From Gentiana macrophylla (taxonomy: Eukaryota; Streptophyta; Magnoliopsida; Gentianales; Gentianaceae): a stretch of 64,000 nt of DNA. Under the pieces are notes generated by a model that worked only from the letters and a program-made list of their open reading frames with translations, had not been told where the DNA came from and did no database searches. A program made the translations under genes and the position numbers. This document shows, piece by piece, positions 33,106 to 45,000 of this stretch (its first letter is position 1; every line of letters begins with the position of its first letter). Location: positions 81,763,599 through 81,827,598 of the forward strand of contig CM047806.1 in the NCBI GenBank assembly GCA_026214975.1, in the 5' to 3' direction.

Positions 33106-33504
33106 AGAACCCAGTTCGAGGACAAACTAGTCCGAGCTTGGTGCACCGAGCTGGGCATCACACAATTTTTTACATCTGTTGGTCATCCACAAGCAAATGG
33201 ACCAGTTGAACAGACTAACTGGCAAATCAAAACAGGCTTGAAAAAGAAGCTTGAAGAAGAGGGAGAAAATTGGGTGGAACATCTCCCCAACATATTATGG
33301 GCGTACAGGACTACGCCGAACTCAGCCACGGGAGAAACACCTTTCTTCTTAGCATATGAGAGTGAATCAGTCATTCCAGCCGAGATCGGGCTTCCCTCAC
33401 CTCGGGCAGAGATTTACACAGAGGCAGATCGGGAGACCGAGCTTAGACACTCTAAAGATGAGCTAGAGGAAGCCAAAGATGTGTCCTTCATAAGAATGGC
33501 CAAG
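33106..33504 (+). pseudogene. Ty3/gypsy integrase core, second part
   Basis: This resumes the integrase: QFEDKLVRAWCTELGITQFF, then SVGHPQANGPVEQTNWQIK, where the Glu of the D-D-E triad sits, and ILWAYRTTPNSATGETPFFL. The WAYRTTP block suits the Tat/Retand branch of non-chromodomain gypsy. The frame stays open to 33504, where an Athila-like LTR begins. Confidence 0.88.
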
Positions 33505-34953
33505 TGATCCGTGTGCAACGCACAACTACTAGCAATAGGACTAGGTCTATCGTGGCAATCTTGGCGATTCAAGGTCGAATCCCACAGAGACTCGTAAGAT
33601 ACGTTTAATTTAGATTGATTGTCATAAATGCAGTCAACGACCAACTATAATGCAGGAAAGTAATAATGGTATCAATAAGTGCGCAAGAGAAAACACAATT
33701 ATACTCCATGAGTTGATAAATTTTAGTTCTAACTACGAGTGATTAGTTATTCCCCCATATTATGCATTAATCATCCTGTTGGTAAATTTTAATTCATTGT
33801 CATTTACGGGTGCTAATCCCTATTGTTCGCTTACTTCCATTGAAAGGACATGAGGTGCCTATGTGCAATTAACCTTCTTCATTGGTTGTATTACTTCACA
33901 CGCAATAAGAATTAGGACTAGCCGGCTCAAGACCGAAGACCTCCCTTAGCAGCTATCGTGGATTGACTAGAACGTTCCTAAGGATCGATCAAGACTATGT
34001 CCGAACTAACATATCACTTTATCGTCCTGCATGTTAATTTACGATGACATGCAAATAGTTGATCAGGTTACAAACATGTAAATTAAATCTGTCGATCAGA
34101 TGTAGCTGGCGCCGATTATCATGAAACAAGATTTACTAGGTATCCCGCAATTATGATAAAAGACAGCCGCAATTGCGGAAGAATGCAACCCCTATTTCAT
34201 GATTTCTTTACCAACGATTTAGATCTATACACATATGGGGTAAAATAAACTAACTACTACATAGCAGAACTAATATAAACAATAAACAATCAAACCATAC
34301 TAATCATAAATAAAAGAACGGGATATCTACATCTAGAAAGCCATAAAATCATACCCTCGAAGATGAGTGCTCATCCTCCGTAGATCGCTCCCTAGGCGGC
34401 GAATCCGTCGGATCCGTGACTAGAACTCATAGATAAGCAAAAGAACGAAAGAACTTCTATTGAATATAGTGTATTTGTCTTGTGGAAAATTGTACATTGA
34501 ATGTGAGATATGATGCCTCTTATTTATTGCTACATAACCGACTTAGTTAACCATATAAACTACCCTTCGTCCAAGAAAACGCGTTTCCCGAGGCTTTTAG
34601 AACTCACACAACTGCTGCAGCCCCTCCTGCAATTGTGGGGGTATTTTCATACTTTTTCCTCTTGCCGACCTAACTGAAGGTTCTGGAACACCCTAGGCCC
34701 AATTCTTCATCCAGTCTGGTCCACAGCTCGTCCAAACACTCAGCCCAATTCTCATTGCCTGAAAATAGTCAAATAATACACTAAATAATATCGAATCAGG
34801 GAATATAAACTTTAAATGCAAATTACTCGACTCATGAACCCAACATATGACATTTAATACTAATGGTTCATATAAACGGTCGAAAACAACTACTTTTAGC
34901 TTAGAATGGGTGAAATGTTGATGCTGTAAGGTGTATCGTTTTGAGCGTCATCA
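33505..34953 (-). repeat. Athila-like 3' LTR
   Basis: 1,449 bp from TGATCCGTGTGC to GCGTCATCA, the same TGAT...ATCA form as the other Athila-like LTRs here but of different sequence. On the minus strand TAGTGGAGGGTAGT (34954-34967), the purine tract, precedes it. CCGCAATTGCGG-like palindromes lie near 34140-34185. The LTR interrupts the integrase fragment at 33504. Confidence 0.85.
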
Positions 34954-35360
34954 ACTACCCTCCACTAGCCTTATGCTCGTCCTTGAGCACTGTATCAAGG
35001 CGGAATGTACCTCCAAGAGTAATCCCCATTAACTAACACACATTCAATAAAGATTTCAGGCAAAACACGTATCATGCAACAGTCCATAAGTTTCCCATTA
35101 ATCAGTACCTACCAATGCATCAATGTGTCGTGTGATAAATCTTTTGTGATAGTGTGTTCAAGAAAAGAATGAAGGTATAGCGTCCCCACAACCTAACTTA
35201 CCAGTGTGCACACTCGCTCTTCTTGCTCTCAGACTCAGACAAACATCATGAAACCATAATGAGGCCGGGCGGACTTGGGGACCGAGTACTACTCATGTCC
35301 TTGTTTATTTTTATGTTTTATGCGAGGGTCGTGCGTCTTACGCTCTGAATTTGCTTCCCT
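34954..35360 (-). mobile_element. 3' untranslated region of a truncated Athila-like element
   Basis: After the purine tract the sequence shares short blocks with the 3' region of the element at 21855-29313, for example GTCGTGCGTCTTACGCTC near 35328 compared with 23503. No coding domain follows, so the element is cut off here. Confidence 0.6.
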
Positions 35361-36122
35361 TACTGCTTTGATGCTTTTTGCATTTATTTTTTTCCTCTTC
35401 TTTTGAATTTATTAAATGGGTAGGGTGATATTAGTGATTACGTGGTGGTATTGAAGTAATTGAAAAATAATAAAATAAAGGGTGCCGATATTAAATTCGT
35501 GGTGCCGATAGAAGCAACCTTATTTATTTTGATATCAATTTTAGAATGTTTTGTCGCTCTTAATTACCTATATTATTCGACGGGTGTTTTCCTTTTGAAA
35601 TAAATGCGACTTAATAATTATTGATTAGCAAGTAATGAAATAATGAGAAAACAACATTAGTAACTTGTCTATCTTGGAGGTAATTATGTGTGATTAAATC
35701 AAGTTAGTTACTATATTTAATTTACGCTTGTGTTTGTAGCGTAAACTGACTAACCAAACGATTAATTAAAAAACCGAACCGTCTATAATATAATTGGTTT
35801 TGGTTTCATATTTTTCAAACCGAAATTTTTAGTCTGGTTATGAAAATACTTAAAACCGAACCAAACACAATGCAAGTGAACAGCTTTTCTCGGATCCAGT
35901 AGTAACAACATCCAAAGTGGGTGACATTCTCGAGTCTCGACTTTGCTTTCCCTCCAAATCCATCAACACGCTCAACACAAGGTGTGCTACTAATAAAACA
36001 GCTTCCCATATTTAAACATTTAGCTAAGAAATCTTTCTTTCGATTGCCTTTATTCGAACTGAAGAAATCTCCAATTCAACTCAGCGTTGAGTCACTGGCG
36101 ACACAGCTTCGCGAAAAAAGCA
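35361..36122. other. upstream region of the coiled-coil gene
   Basis: AT-rich to about 35900, with an ACCGAACC / GGTTTTGGTTT inverted-repeat-like patch at 35770-35870. The last 200 bp are less AT-rich and probably hold the promoter and 5' untranslated region. No clear TATA box was assigned. Confidence 0.4.
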
Positions 36123-39100
36123 ATGGAGGACTATTTGTCATACATGAAGACTCTCCGCTCTCAGATGAATGGTGTTGTGATTTCTCTTCTCATTTTTTTT
36201 TTTTTCCGCTTTTGCATTACTGAACGGTAGTGTTTTTTGCTGATAAACGTATGAATTTTGCTTCTGAATTTGATAATTCCTGCAACCGCAGAGGTGGAGG
36301 ATCAAGCCGCTAAGATCACAGTCGAAGAGCAAATGCATTTCACTACCATTCAGAATTTGGAGAAGGACCTAGATTGCGGTTAATTCCACGCTTTTCCTTT
36401 TACTATTTCAATTTTTTTTGCTACGAACTTTTACCTTATGGATCTCTGAAGCACTATGAGCTTTTTCCTGATTTTTTTCAAGATTGTTTGAGTTTAGTTT
36501 TTGTCGAGTGTCCATTCCTTTTATTTTGGAAGGTGAATCTGCAACTGTAACCTTTTGAGTGTTTTAGGCGGTGGATTCACCATCAGTCTATCACATCTAT
36601 TTTTCTCTGGAGACATCTTGAATTTGCGAATTTAATTATCATTTGAAAGAAGAATCTGTTAAAACATATGGATTAAAACTGTGGTACTGAATCTATTTTT
36701 CGTCTGGAAAGCGTAAGTTTCATTACTTCTCAATCTTTTATTCTCTAAACGAATCATATAACACATTTCAAATCATGTGGATAGCAATTTGTGTACAGGA
36801 GTATGATTTTCGCATAAAACTATGTTCGATTTGTTCATTCACGTTTTCTTTGCTTTTATGATGGTATAAGTAACTTTATATCTACGTTCTTAATGACTTG
36901 TTCTTTAATTTTTTTGATGAGAGTCTTCATTTTGTGATAAATTTGGACGGTAAATGGTTTCATCTCTCATGTTGCTTGAATGCAGTAAAAAATGAAACAA
37001 GACAGCTTAAAGAAGAAACTGAACGTCTGATGATATTAAAAGGGAATTTATGTTCTGAGATTCTGGAAAAACAGAGGAAAATTACATCTCTGGGTTCTGA
37101 TGCCTCCACCCTTAGCCAGGTGATGAAATGTTGCCCTTCGAATGATGACTGGTTGAGAAAAAGGTGTTTCAGATTCTAAGATGGCAGTGAACAAATAAGA
37201 TTCAGTTTTGCTGCAATATTTTTCGTATGCATGCCACAGTTATATCATAGTTCCACCTCCATAATGAACCTTTTCTTAGTCCATCTGATGATTTCATCCA
37301 TATATTCTTCTGTTCGTGCTTTTTTCTTTATTTCTTATCATCTATCTGCCATGAAAGTTGTGTGCTCGTATAATATATGACCTTTTGCAGTTCAGTCATT
37401 ACACAAAAAATGTAAAACGTGACTCAGCTTTTTCCTCAATCAGTTGAGTGTGTGTTTCGGGTTGAAAGCTACTCACTCTTAAAATGCATTTACTTTCTTC
37501 CTCATGCTAAGATAGTCTTACAGCCAACATAATCAGTGGAGAGCTATGGGGTTACCTTTCAATCAAATTCTAACTGCCTAATGAGTTGGTCCTTTTCCTT
37601 GTTTTGGTTTTTATCTAAAGATGAATTGATTATATAGGATGACTACGTTCTATGCGATTGAGTACATTGTTGTTCTGCTTTATTGTCATACTTGTACAGA
37701 CTTTGGACCTAATTCAAAATGAAAGTGATGCCCTCTCCACAAAAATTTCCGTGAAAAGGTAAAATAAAGAGCATATTTGGGAGCTAACTGAAAATGCATG
37801 AATCTAAGGCACAGTTGATCATCATGACAGGACGTGTTACACAAAGGCTATTGAAGACATTAATTCTGGTCTCAATGAACAACAGGTTTGGAACCTTATG
37901 ATTTCCATCCAAATTTTGATGATTATTTCTTTTTTATTCTGATTTGTTAGGGGTGTCTCCTATGCAGAGATGGCTCAATACTGCCCAAATTAGCTTCTCA
38001 CTTGGGGTGGAGGGAAAGGTAATTCACTTCATGATTCCTCTCCTTTTTAGTTGTCAACCACAATATTTTGTATTGGAAACTTTACTCATAGAGAATCAGA
38101 ATTAAGTTATAAGGGATTTTGCGCTATCAAGCTAATGATATCCTGATAATTTGTCATCTCACCTAAAATCTAGTTTCTAGGAAGAAGTGCAGTCTGTCAT
38201 TTGCACACTTTTACATGCACCCTCACATGTGTGCTTACCATATGTGCATAATAGTTTGTTTTAGCAATAACATTATGCAGTAGTAAGATTAATTTTTTTC
38301 CAGAATTGGGGCATCACAAATTCATCCTTGGATCTCCTATTCATTTTACCATGTCATCTAAAAGTTTAAAACGTTAGGAAAAGGTGCAGCTATTAACTTG
38401 CATATTGTATAGATATTTCTTCCCCTTCTTTTTCTTTACAAGGCCTTTGTTTATTATTCTAGACAACACATATGGAAGAAATGTCTGGAGGCACAACCGG
38501 CACAACTGAAGGTATGGGCATTGGTTAATTCAGTGAACAAACTGGAAACCGACTTTAATTCATTTTATCAAGTAAACTAAAATGTAGTTCAGGTACTGAG
38601 TTTGGAAATGATATTTTCTTAATCCACATCATGATTCGATGCTGATGCTGAAAGACTGGAACATTTCTGTGTAATGACTGGGAGAAGTTTTTACTGAGAT
38701 AAATCTCTAATGAATAATGTGATACTGCAATTGGAATCATTATAATTTAGGTAGATGGTTAATAGCCTGAGAAGAGATCCTGCAGCCAGCCCCACTAATC
38801 AATCCTGTTTTAACTGAAATGGACTGTAAGCAATTTGAATATCCATCACGATATTTTTAATTTGGGTAGATATGCAAAGAAGAAAGGGCAGCTAGCATGA
38901 TCATTTATTTGATGATGTGGGAACGATCATCTACTAGCATAGCAATGAGATATTTTTACTATAAAAATAGTATTTTAAGGTCGCCAGTGTACGAAACCTC
39001 TTCTCATATTAAAAGGTAGCAGATGAAGTAGGCAATCTGCTACTTCAACCTCATTGTAGTCGAGACTTCCACTGTGCAAAATTAACATTTTGGTATTCTA

Positions 39101-41426
39101 CAGAATCCCAGGGCAACAAAATGAAAAGCATGATGATGAGTTTGGATGCTGCAAATGCTGAATTGGGCCAGATCAAAACCGTGAAAAACAATCTGATTTC
39201 AGAGCATAAAGAGGTTAGCTTAAGTAGCCATTTGTTGACTATGAATTTTCATGCTTTGTTCTGCTGCCCGGTCTGGCTCATTATTTGCTATGAAAAGCGA
39301 GATGTCAATAGCTTTGCTACTTCAGAAAACAATTGTATTTTGTCGTGTTCAATAATTTTGGAGCAATGACTAGTTTCTTTCCATGTAATCAGCTTAAGCA
39401 TATGTGGTCAACCACTCTGCTCTATTTTCGCAATCTCTTTTATGTTAACTATCATTATTCTTGCTCAATACACACAAACACAGTTATTATATGTGTATAC
39501 ACCTGTGGGTGTTTGTATGCAAGTGTGTATATATACAAATTTGTGTGTGTTGTATATGCATATAAGTATCTATACCCTGATTTATGTTCGCATATGCAGT
39601 GGTGTCAATTGGCTAGACTTGTGCATAATTTATGTCGTGTTTTCTGGTCAATATGTCTTAGTGAAGTAGGAAAAACAGAGCAGCATTTTGGGCATTCATG
39701 TTTTTAGAGCATGGGGAATCACCTTTGTGATATCCCACATCGGTAAATTAAGTGAACGCCACCCCCATATAAGTGTGAGACATAAAGCTTCATCAACTCG
39801 GGTTAGCAGCCTTTTAGACCAAGCGAGGGACGGCAAAGCGATTGACCGGACATTTATGACTCATTTAGCGCTACTGAGGCCGAAGTGCTGTGGGCGCATG
39901 AAATGGTATTCAGAGCCGACTATCGACGGAACTATGCGCCGTGACCGCATAAGAAGACGGTGTAAGGATGACTCTACAATTCCTCTGGGTAGGGACGATC
40001 CGGGACAAGTTCTTGGCCGTCTGGCGAGGACGCCCCTCCTTATAAGTGGGGAGAATGTGATATCCCACATCGGTAAATTAAGTGAAACGCCACCCCATAT
40101 AAGTATGAGACATAAAAGGTCTTGTCAACGGTTTAGCTAAAGCTTTTAGACCAAGCGAGAGACGGCGATCAAGATTGACCAGGGACATTTACGACTATTT
40201 CGCTGGGGCGAGTGCTGTGGGCGTTATAACCTTATACTTCTATAAGAGGTTGTTTTCGCGACTAAAAAAAGGCATCATAGACTCATAGTGACATCTGCCA
40301 CAATGCTAAGGCTCCCCTTAAATACTTTAGTGTGAATATTTACAAAGTATTCTATTGGTCTTGCTGGTCTTGTCTTCATTATCTGTTTATTTTTCTGTTT
40401 GAATTTGCGGAAGTCACGTGAAAGGTGACTTTAACCAAGTTATGTCTCTGACCCACGGGTGTTGTGGGTTTTGACTCAGATTCTTCACAGTATCTAGCAT
40501 GACGAGTAAACCAGAAAAAAAAAAATGCAAATATATGTCTTAACTGTTTACTTCTTCAATCAGTAGAGCAGCGATTTGCTAATGAAATTTTTTGCTCCGC
40601 AGATGAAGCAAGCAATGGAGCTAACCAAGTCAAAGATTAACCATTTTCAGGTAGGTTATTGTCCCCCTCAAACCTTGTTTTGCTTTCTCTTATGTTCATC
40701 TTCTTTTCACAAAAATAAAATGCAAAAGACTGCATATGAATTTACTAATTGAAGTTGAATCTGGAGCTTCTAAAGACCTTTTCAACTATTTTATTTTTTA
40801 TGTTTTATTTTTTTGATGACAAGACAAATGTTAGTTGTTGTCTATCTGAAAATGGTATTGACGGCTTGAAAAATGCATGAATTATCCTTCAATCCTTCTA
40901 GACTCGTAAAAAGATAATGAGACGTTAGGCATTCTGAGATTCTCTCTGCCTTTTTGTTATATGGCCTACTTCGAGTAAATGAATTAAAACTTCCATAATT
41001 GGAGGTTGCAAATACTAAGTGTCGTGGTCTGTCATTCTTTATTATTCAGCCTGAACTTCAGAAATTGGATTGTAAAGTGTTGGAAGAGGAGCTTCAAGCT
41101 CTCTTATCTGATAAAGCTGGGGAAAGTGAGTACTTGCAGTCGCTTCAGCTGCAGATTAGGGATTTAAAGGTGATCATAGTCAACTTTTTGCTTTATACTT
41201 CCCATTCCGTCCACATCTGAATACACTTCACAATTACAGCGTTTACAATGATAATAGTAAACACCATGTTGCAGTAAATGGCATCAGTTTATTCACAGAT
41301 TCTTGTTCACTAATGTATCATGTCATACACACTGATTCATATCATGTTTTCTTTCAGGGAATTCAGCAGAGTGTTACGTGTTCTTGTGGAGAAGAGTCTA
41401 TTGTAGGACTAGGTCCTTGTGAGTAG
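36123..41426 (+). CDS. conserved plant coiled-coil protein of unknown function, 11 exons
   Basis: Exons: 36123-36171, 36292-36378, 36986-37119, 37700-37758, 37831-37885, 37968-38018, 38463-38511, 39104-39213, 40603-40650, 41050-41169, 41358-41426. All junctions are GT-AG. The total is 831 bp, exactly 276 codons plus stop, which supports the model. The protein starts MEDYLSYMKTLRSQMNEVED and is mostly charged heptad-type helix (residues about 1-115 and 150-250). A Gly/Thr-rich break lies near 128-150 (EEMSGGTTGTTEE). It ends TCSCGEESIVGLGPCE, with a Cys pair that could bind metal. There is no signal peptide or membrane segment. It resembles a single-copy plant family known to me only as uncharacterised; coiled-coil content suggests a role in a complex. 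The TRIM element in intron 8 does not touch exons. SPS lies tail to tail 580 bp away. Confidence 0.85.
39726..40228 (+). mobile_element. TRIM (mini LTR retrotransposon) in an intron
   Basis: A 503-bp element with direct terminal repeats of 176 bp (39726-39901) and 173 bp (40056-40228), both starting TGTGATATCCCACATCGG. ACCTT is duplicated at 39721-39725 and 40229-40233. After the left repeat, TGGTATTCAGAGCCG at 39904 is a primer site for initiator-Met tRNA with one extra base. AAGTGGGGAGAA before 40056 is the purine tract. No coding capacity. Orientation plus, same as the host gene, inside intron 8. The 150-aa plus frame here is an artefact. Confidence 0.93.
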
Positions 41427-41619
41427 CAACCTGAGATGCGGAAAACATTTTAGTTATGAGCAGTGCAAGAAATGCTACACGGTTCTTAATATACAGTAGG
41501 ACAAATGTTTGATATGCTTCTGATCTAATAGTTGCTGTAGAAGGTTATCAATGATTATGCTTGTTTTAGTTGGAATCTCTCTACAGAACAATGGCATGCC
41601 TTGACCCATTCCTTGCAAA

Positions 41620-41676
<57 letters not shown>

Positions 41677-42005
41677 CTATTGCGCCAGAGGTGTGCCTTG
41701 CATTGTCTTTGCATATGGATCATTTTAAGACTAACTTATTCCCACACGAGCAGACAGATGTACACTTGATTTAGTGTTGTGCAATGTCTTGCGCAAGTGA
41801 TTTATAGCATCAATTTGTCATTTACTACATTTTAATGACAGTTTTACTCGCACAAAAACAAATATGGTACACTATACTTGTACAACACTGACTTATATAG
41901 TCTATAGGACTTGTTTTTGCTTGCCTTAATAAGTTAGACTAAAATAGCAAGGGCCTTTGTTTTTTTAGCTTCCTCTTTGAAAAGTTCGACACTGAAACAT
42001 AATAG
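41427..42005. other. shared 3' intergenic region of two convergent genes
   Basis: Between the stop codons of the coiled-coil gene and SPS. It holds the 3' untranslated regions and the (AAT)n tract at 41618-41676. No further gene is seen. Confidence 0.6.
41618..41676. repeat. (AAT)n microsatellite
   Basis: About nineteen perfect AAT units. The antisense poly-leucine reading frame at 41475-41723 comes from this tract and is not a gene. Confidence 0.97.
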
Positions 42006-45000
42006 TTAGAGGTCATGCCGTCCTGAAAGTTTCCAGGCGTTAGAGATATCATTGGCTTCAATGCCCTGCGTTATACTGGTGGAACTTTGGGGGACAACAT
42101 CGTCTCTTTTAAAACCGTCTTCATTGTGGAGAAGCATTTCACTCCCATACTCCACAGAGCCTTTCAGGATCACTGTCTTGTGGAGGCCAACCAGGAGGTC
42201 CTCATGATCAGTATCACCTCTTTCCCCAACAAAAACAATCATACTGGAAACATCGATTCCCCACCTTACTGATAGGTACCTTTATGATAAATTACAGATA
42301 TGCTCAGTGACTTAATTTTCTTGCGCGGAACTTTTTTTTTTTTTCAATCATTTTTCAGAGTTAAACTAATGAGTAAATTTATTTAAATCTTATGACAATA
42401 TTGAAGCACCTACCTCAGCGCCTGTGCCCTTGACGCGAAAAGTGGTAACACATTTAGCCTTGATGCAGCATGTGTGTAGACAAGGTTGCACCTGAAGCCT
42501 CTCATCCGCAATCGCTGCCTTAGGTCATCAATTTTCCTGGTCTGCATCATGTTTACTGAATTTATTTATTTTTGCAAAGTGAAATTTAATCAAGCTTATT
42601 AGTTATCACATGTCCGATTCATTTGAGCTAATTAGAAAACCTAGAATGATGTAAAAAACCATACCTTGGATCCAGGTCTAATAGCATATGAAAAGCATCG
42701 GGAGTTACTTGAACTTCTGCTTTCTTTCACATCATTTTCGGCGCCATTTTCCATCTTAGCTAGTCTCGTTACCATAGACTTTATGTGTTCACCAGGCCAA
42801 CGGTATTCAATATGTGCTTCATAGTCTTCGTCAACCGACAAATCTCTCCAGGGGTAATACATCTCACTACCACTACTACAGAGCAATGCATCAAATTCTT
42901 CTAATCTTATGTTGGAACCTTTTAATACTTCACTCACCTCAATCAAAGTTAGCCCTGTCAGTAATACAAAGCCTATCTGGCTAGAACCTGAACCCTTAAC
43001 TTGCTTAAGGTTCTCGATAATATGTGGTAGGGTCTCGGTACAGATTCCATCGTTGTTGTAGCAGTCAGTCGCCACTACGTGTAACACTTGTCTTCTTCGG
43101 GACTGTAATTCATTGTAGGTACTCCTTTAGAACAAGATTTCCTCATTAAGAGTTCCATGAGATCCTGTTGTCTTGACAGATTGTCAAGTTCTCCATTAAC
43201 TTTGAAGTCTCCATCAATGGAGAATTTCAGAGAAACATCTTCTATGCCACTTAATGATTCACTCATAGGTTCTTCTTGAGTAGCAATAACCCCAAGACGA
43301 TTCATAGGATGCCGATCCTGGCACTGCTCAACATGAAAGAGGTAATTACGGCAATGTTCTGGCCAAGAGAAGCGATGGATATTATTTAGGCCGTTTTTTC
43401 GACAATCAGACCAGAGGTTCTTGTCAGCCACAAGCTTTAAAAGAGCATCTGCTAAGGATTTCTGGTCATGTGGATCGACAAGCAAGCCATTGTTAAGTGC
43501 CTGATTAGCATTATGCTGCATGTTAGCTTTCTTCAGAAAACTTCTTTCAGGTTGTTGTGTGTGGATTTATTATACATTCTGAGTTTCTTATCTTATGTTT
43601 TACTTGGTTGTCATGCAAAAATTGTCAAGTAATTAGGTTCTCTTCTCTGAATTGATTATTTGGTAAAAAAACAGAATGGATTCACCTTGAGGATATCCAC
43701 AGGACCACCATTCCTTGTAGCAACAATAGGTAAACCATATGCTGCTGCCTGTAAAGAAGGATTATCATGAGGTTTTCAGGTAAAATATTTTATTCTATTT
43801 TTCCTATGTAAAAGAGGACAACTGACCTCAATAAGCGTCAAACCAAATGGCTCCACAAGAGCTGGATTGATAAAGACTCCCTTCAAGAAACAAATTTTTG
43901 CAGTGAAATTTTCAGTTTCGATAAATGAGGGGTTTCTTGGTGGATTAAATAAATAAGATCTTGTAAACATTAATGTAGGCTTGGACTATCTTGTGACTTT
44001 TTTTTTTTTTTTTTATAGACTTTTTGGTGGATCAGATAGGTCTCTAGAGTGGATTACTTTACATTGATTTGGTACTATTCATCATTTATCAAAACATGAA
44101 TTTAATTTATTTGATTCAATGAATCTATACTTTACCTTAGTTTTTGCTGCCAGACGATATATCTCAGGAACATCCGGTTGCTTATGATGCTTTGGTATTG
44201 CCACTTGACCGTACAAATCAAACCTGTCAATCAGCTTAAACACTGTAGTCAAAACAGCAGAGCTACTGCTCGACATTTCGTCTATATCATCTCTGTTTCC
44301 CAGTATAAGTGCCTACAGTTGCACAAGGGAATTAAGGTTAGAAACTCTCTGCAGTCTTTTAGGGTTTACTTTATTCACCATTGATTGAAAAACTGCAGCC
44401 TTACCAAATTAGCCAGTTCCCTTAGGGGTTGACATTCTCCAAACGCTTTAAGCAATGTGGTAACATTTTTTTTAGGGTCTGGACGAGACAATGCTAGTAT
44501 CATGGGCTTGTGAGGGTTCGTGAAGAACCGCATTATCTGCAGACAGTAATCAAATAGAATAATGTCCAAATATTTTGGAAGCAAGCAATAATTTGTTACT
44601 TATTGTTTTGGTTTAGTCCATTAAAGACGGAGGAAAATGTCACAACATATACGAATTTAAATTCAGATATGACTTAATTATTTTGTGTTTTAGATTTAAG
44701 CAATTGATACTTGATAAATTACCATCTCGGCTAGAGAAGTGTACTTTGTTCACATATATATAGTCTAACAATGCCTTCAGGTTTCTTGCATCAAAATTGG
44801 ATGGCATGGGCTTAACGAGTAAATTATTTGAAGGATCGTTTTACAATTTCAGAGACTGATATCTGACCTCAGACCAAATAGGAGGTACAGTTTTTTTCTG
44901 AGAACGATCTGCTCCAATCATTGATTTAAGATCACCATCACCATCTAGCATACCCTGAGTGGTAACGCTGCTGAAGTCCATACCCGGTGGTATTACCTGA

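Noticed and set aside
39688..40140. A 150-aa plus-strand reading frame
   Set aside because: It runs through the TRIM element and its two terminal repeats; no family match and no start context.
39726..40228. Cassandra-type TRIM with 5S rRNA-like LTR
   Set aside because: The 5S promoter boxes expected in Cassandra are not visible in the terminal repeats.
41475..41723. A minus-strand frame with a leucine run
   Set aside because: The run is the (AAT)n microsatellite read on the other strand.
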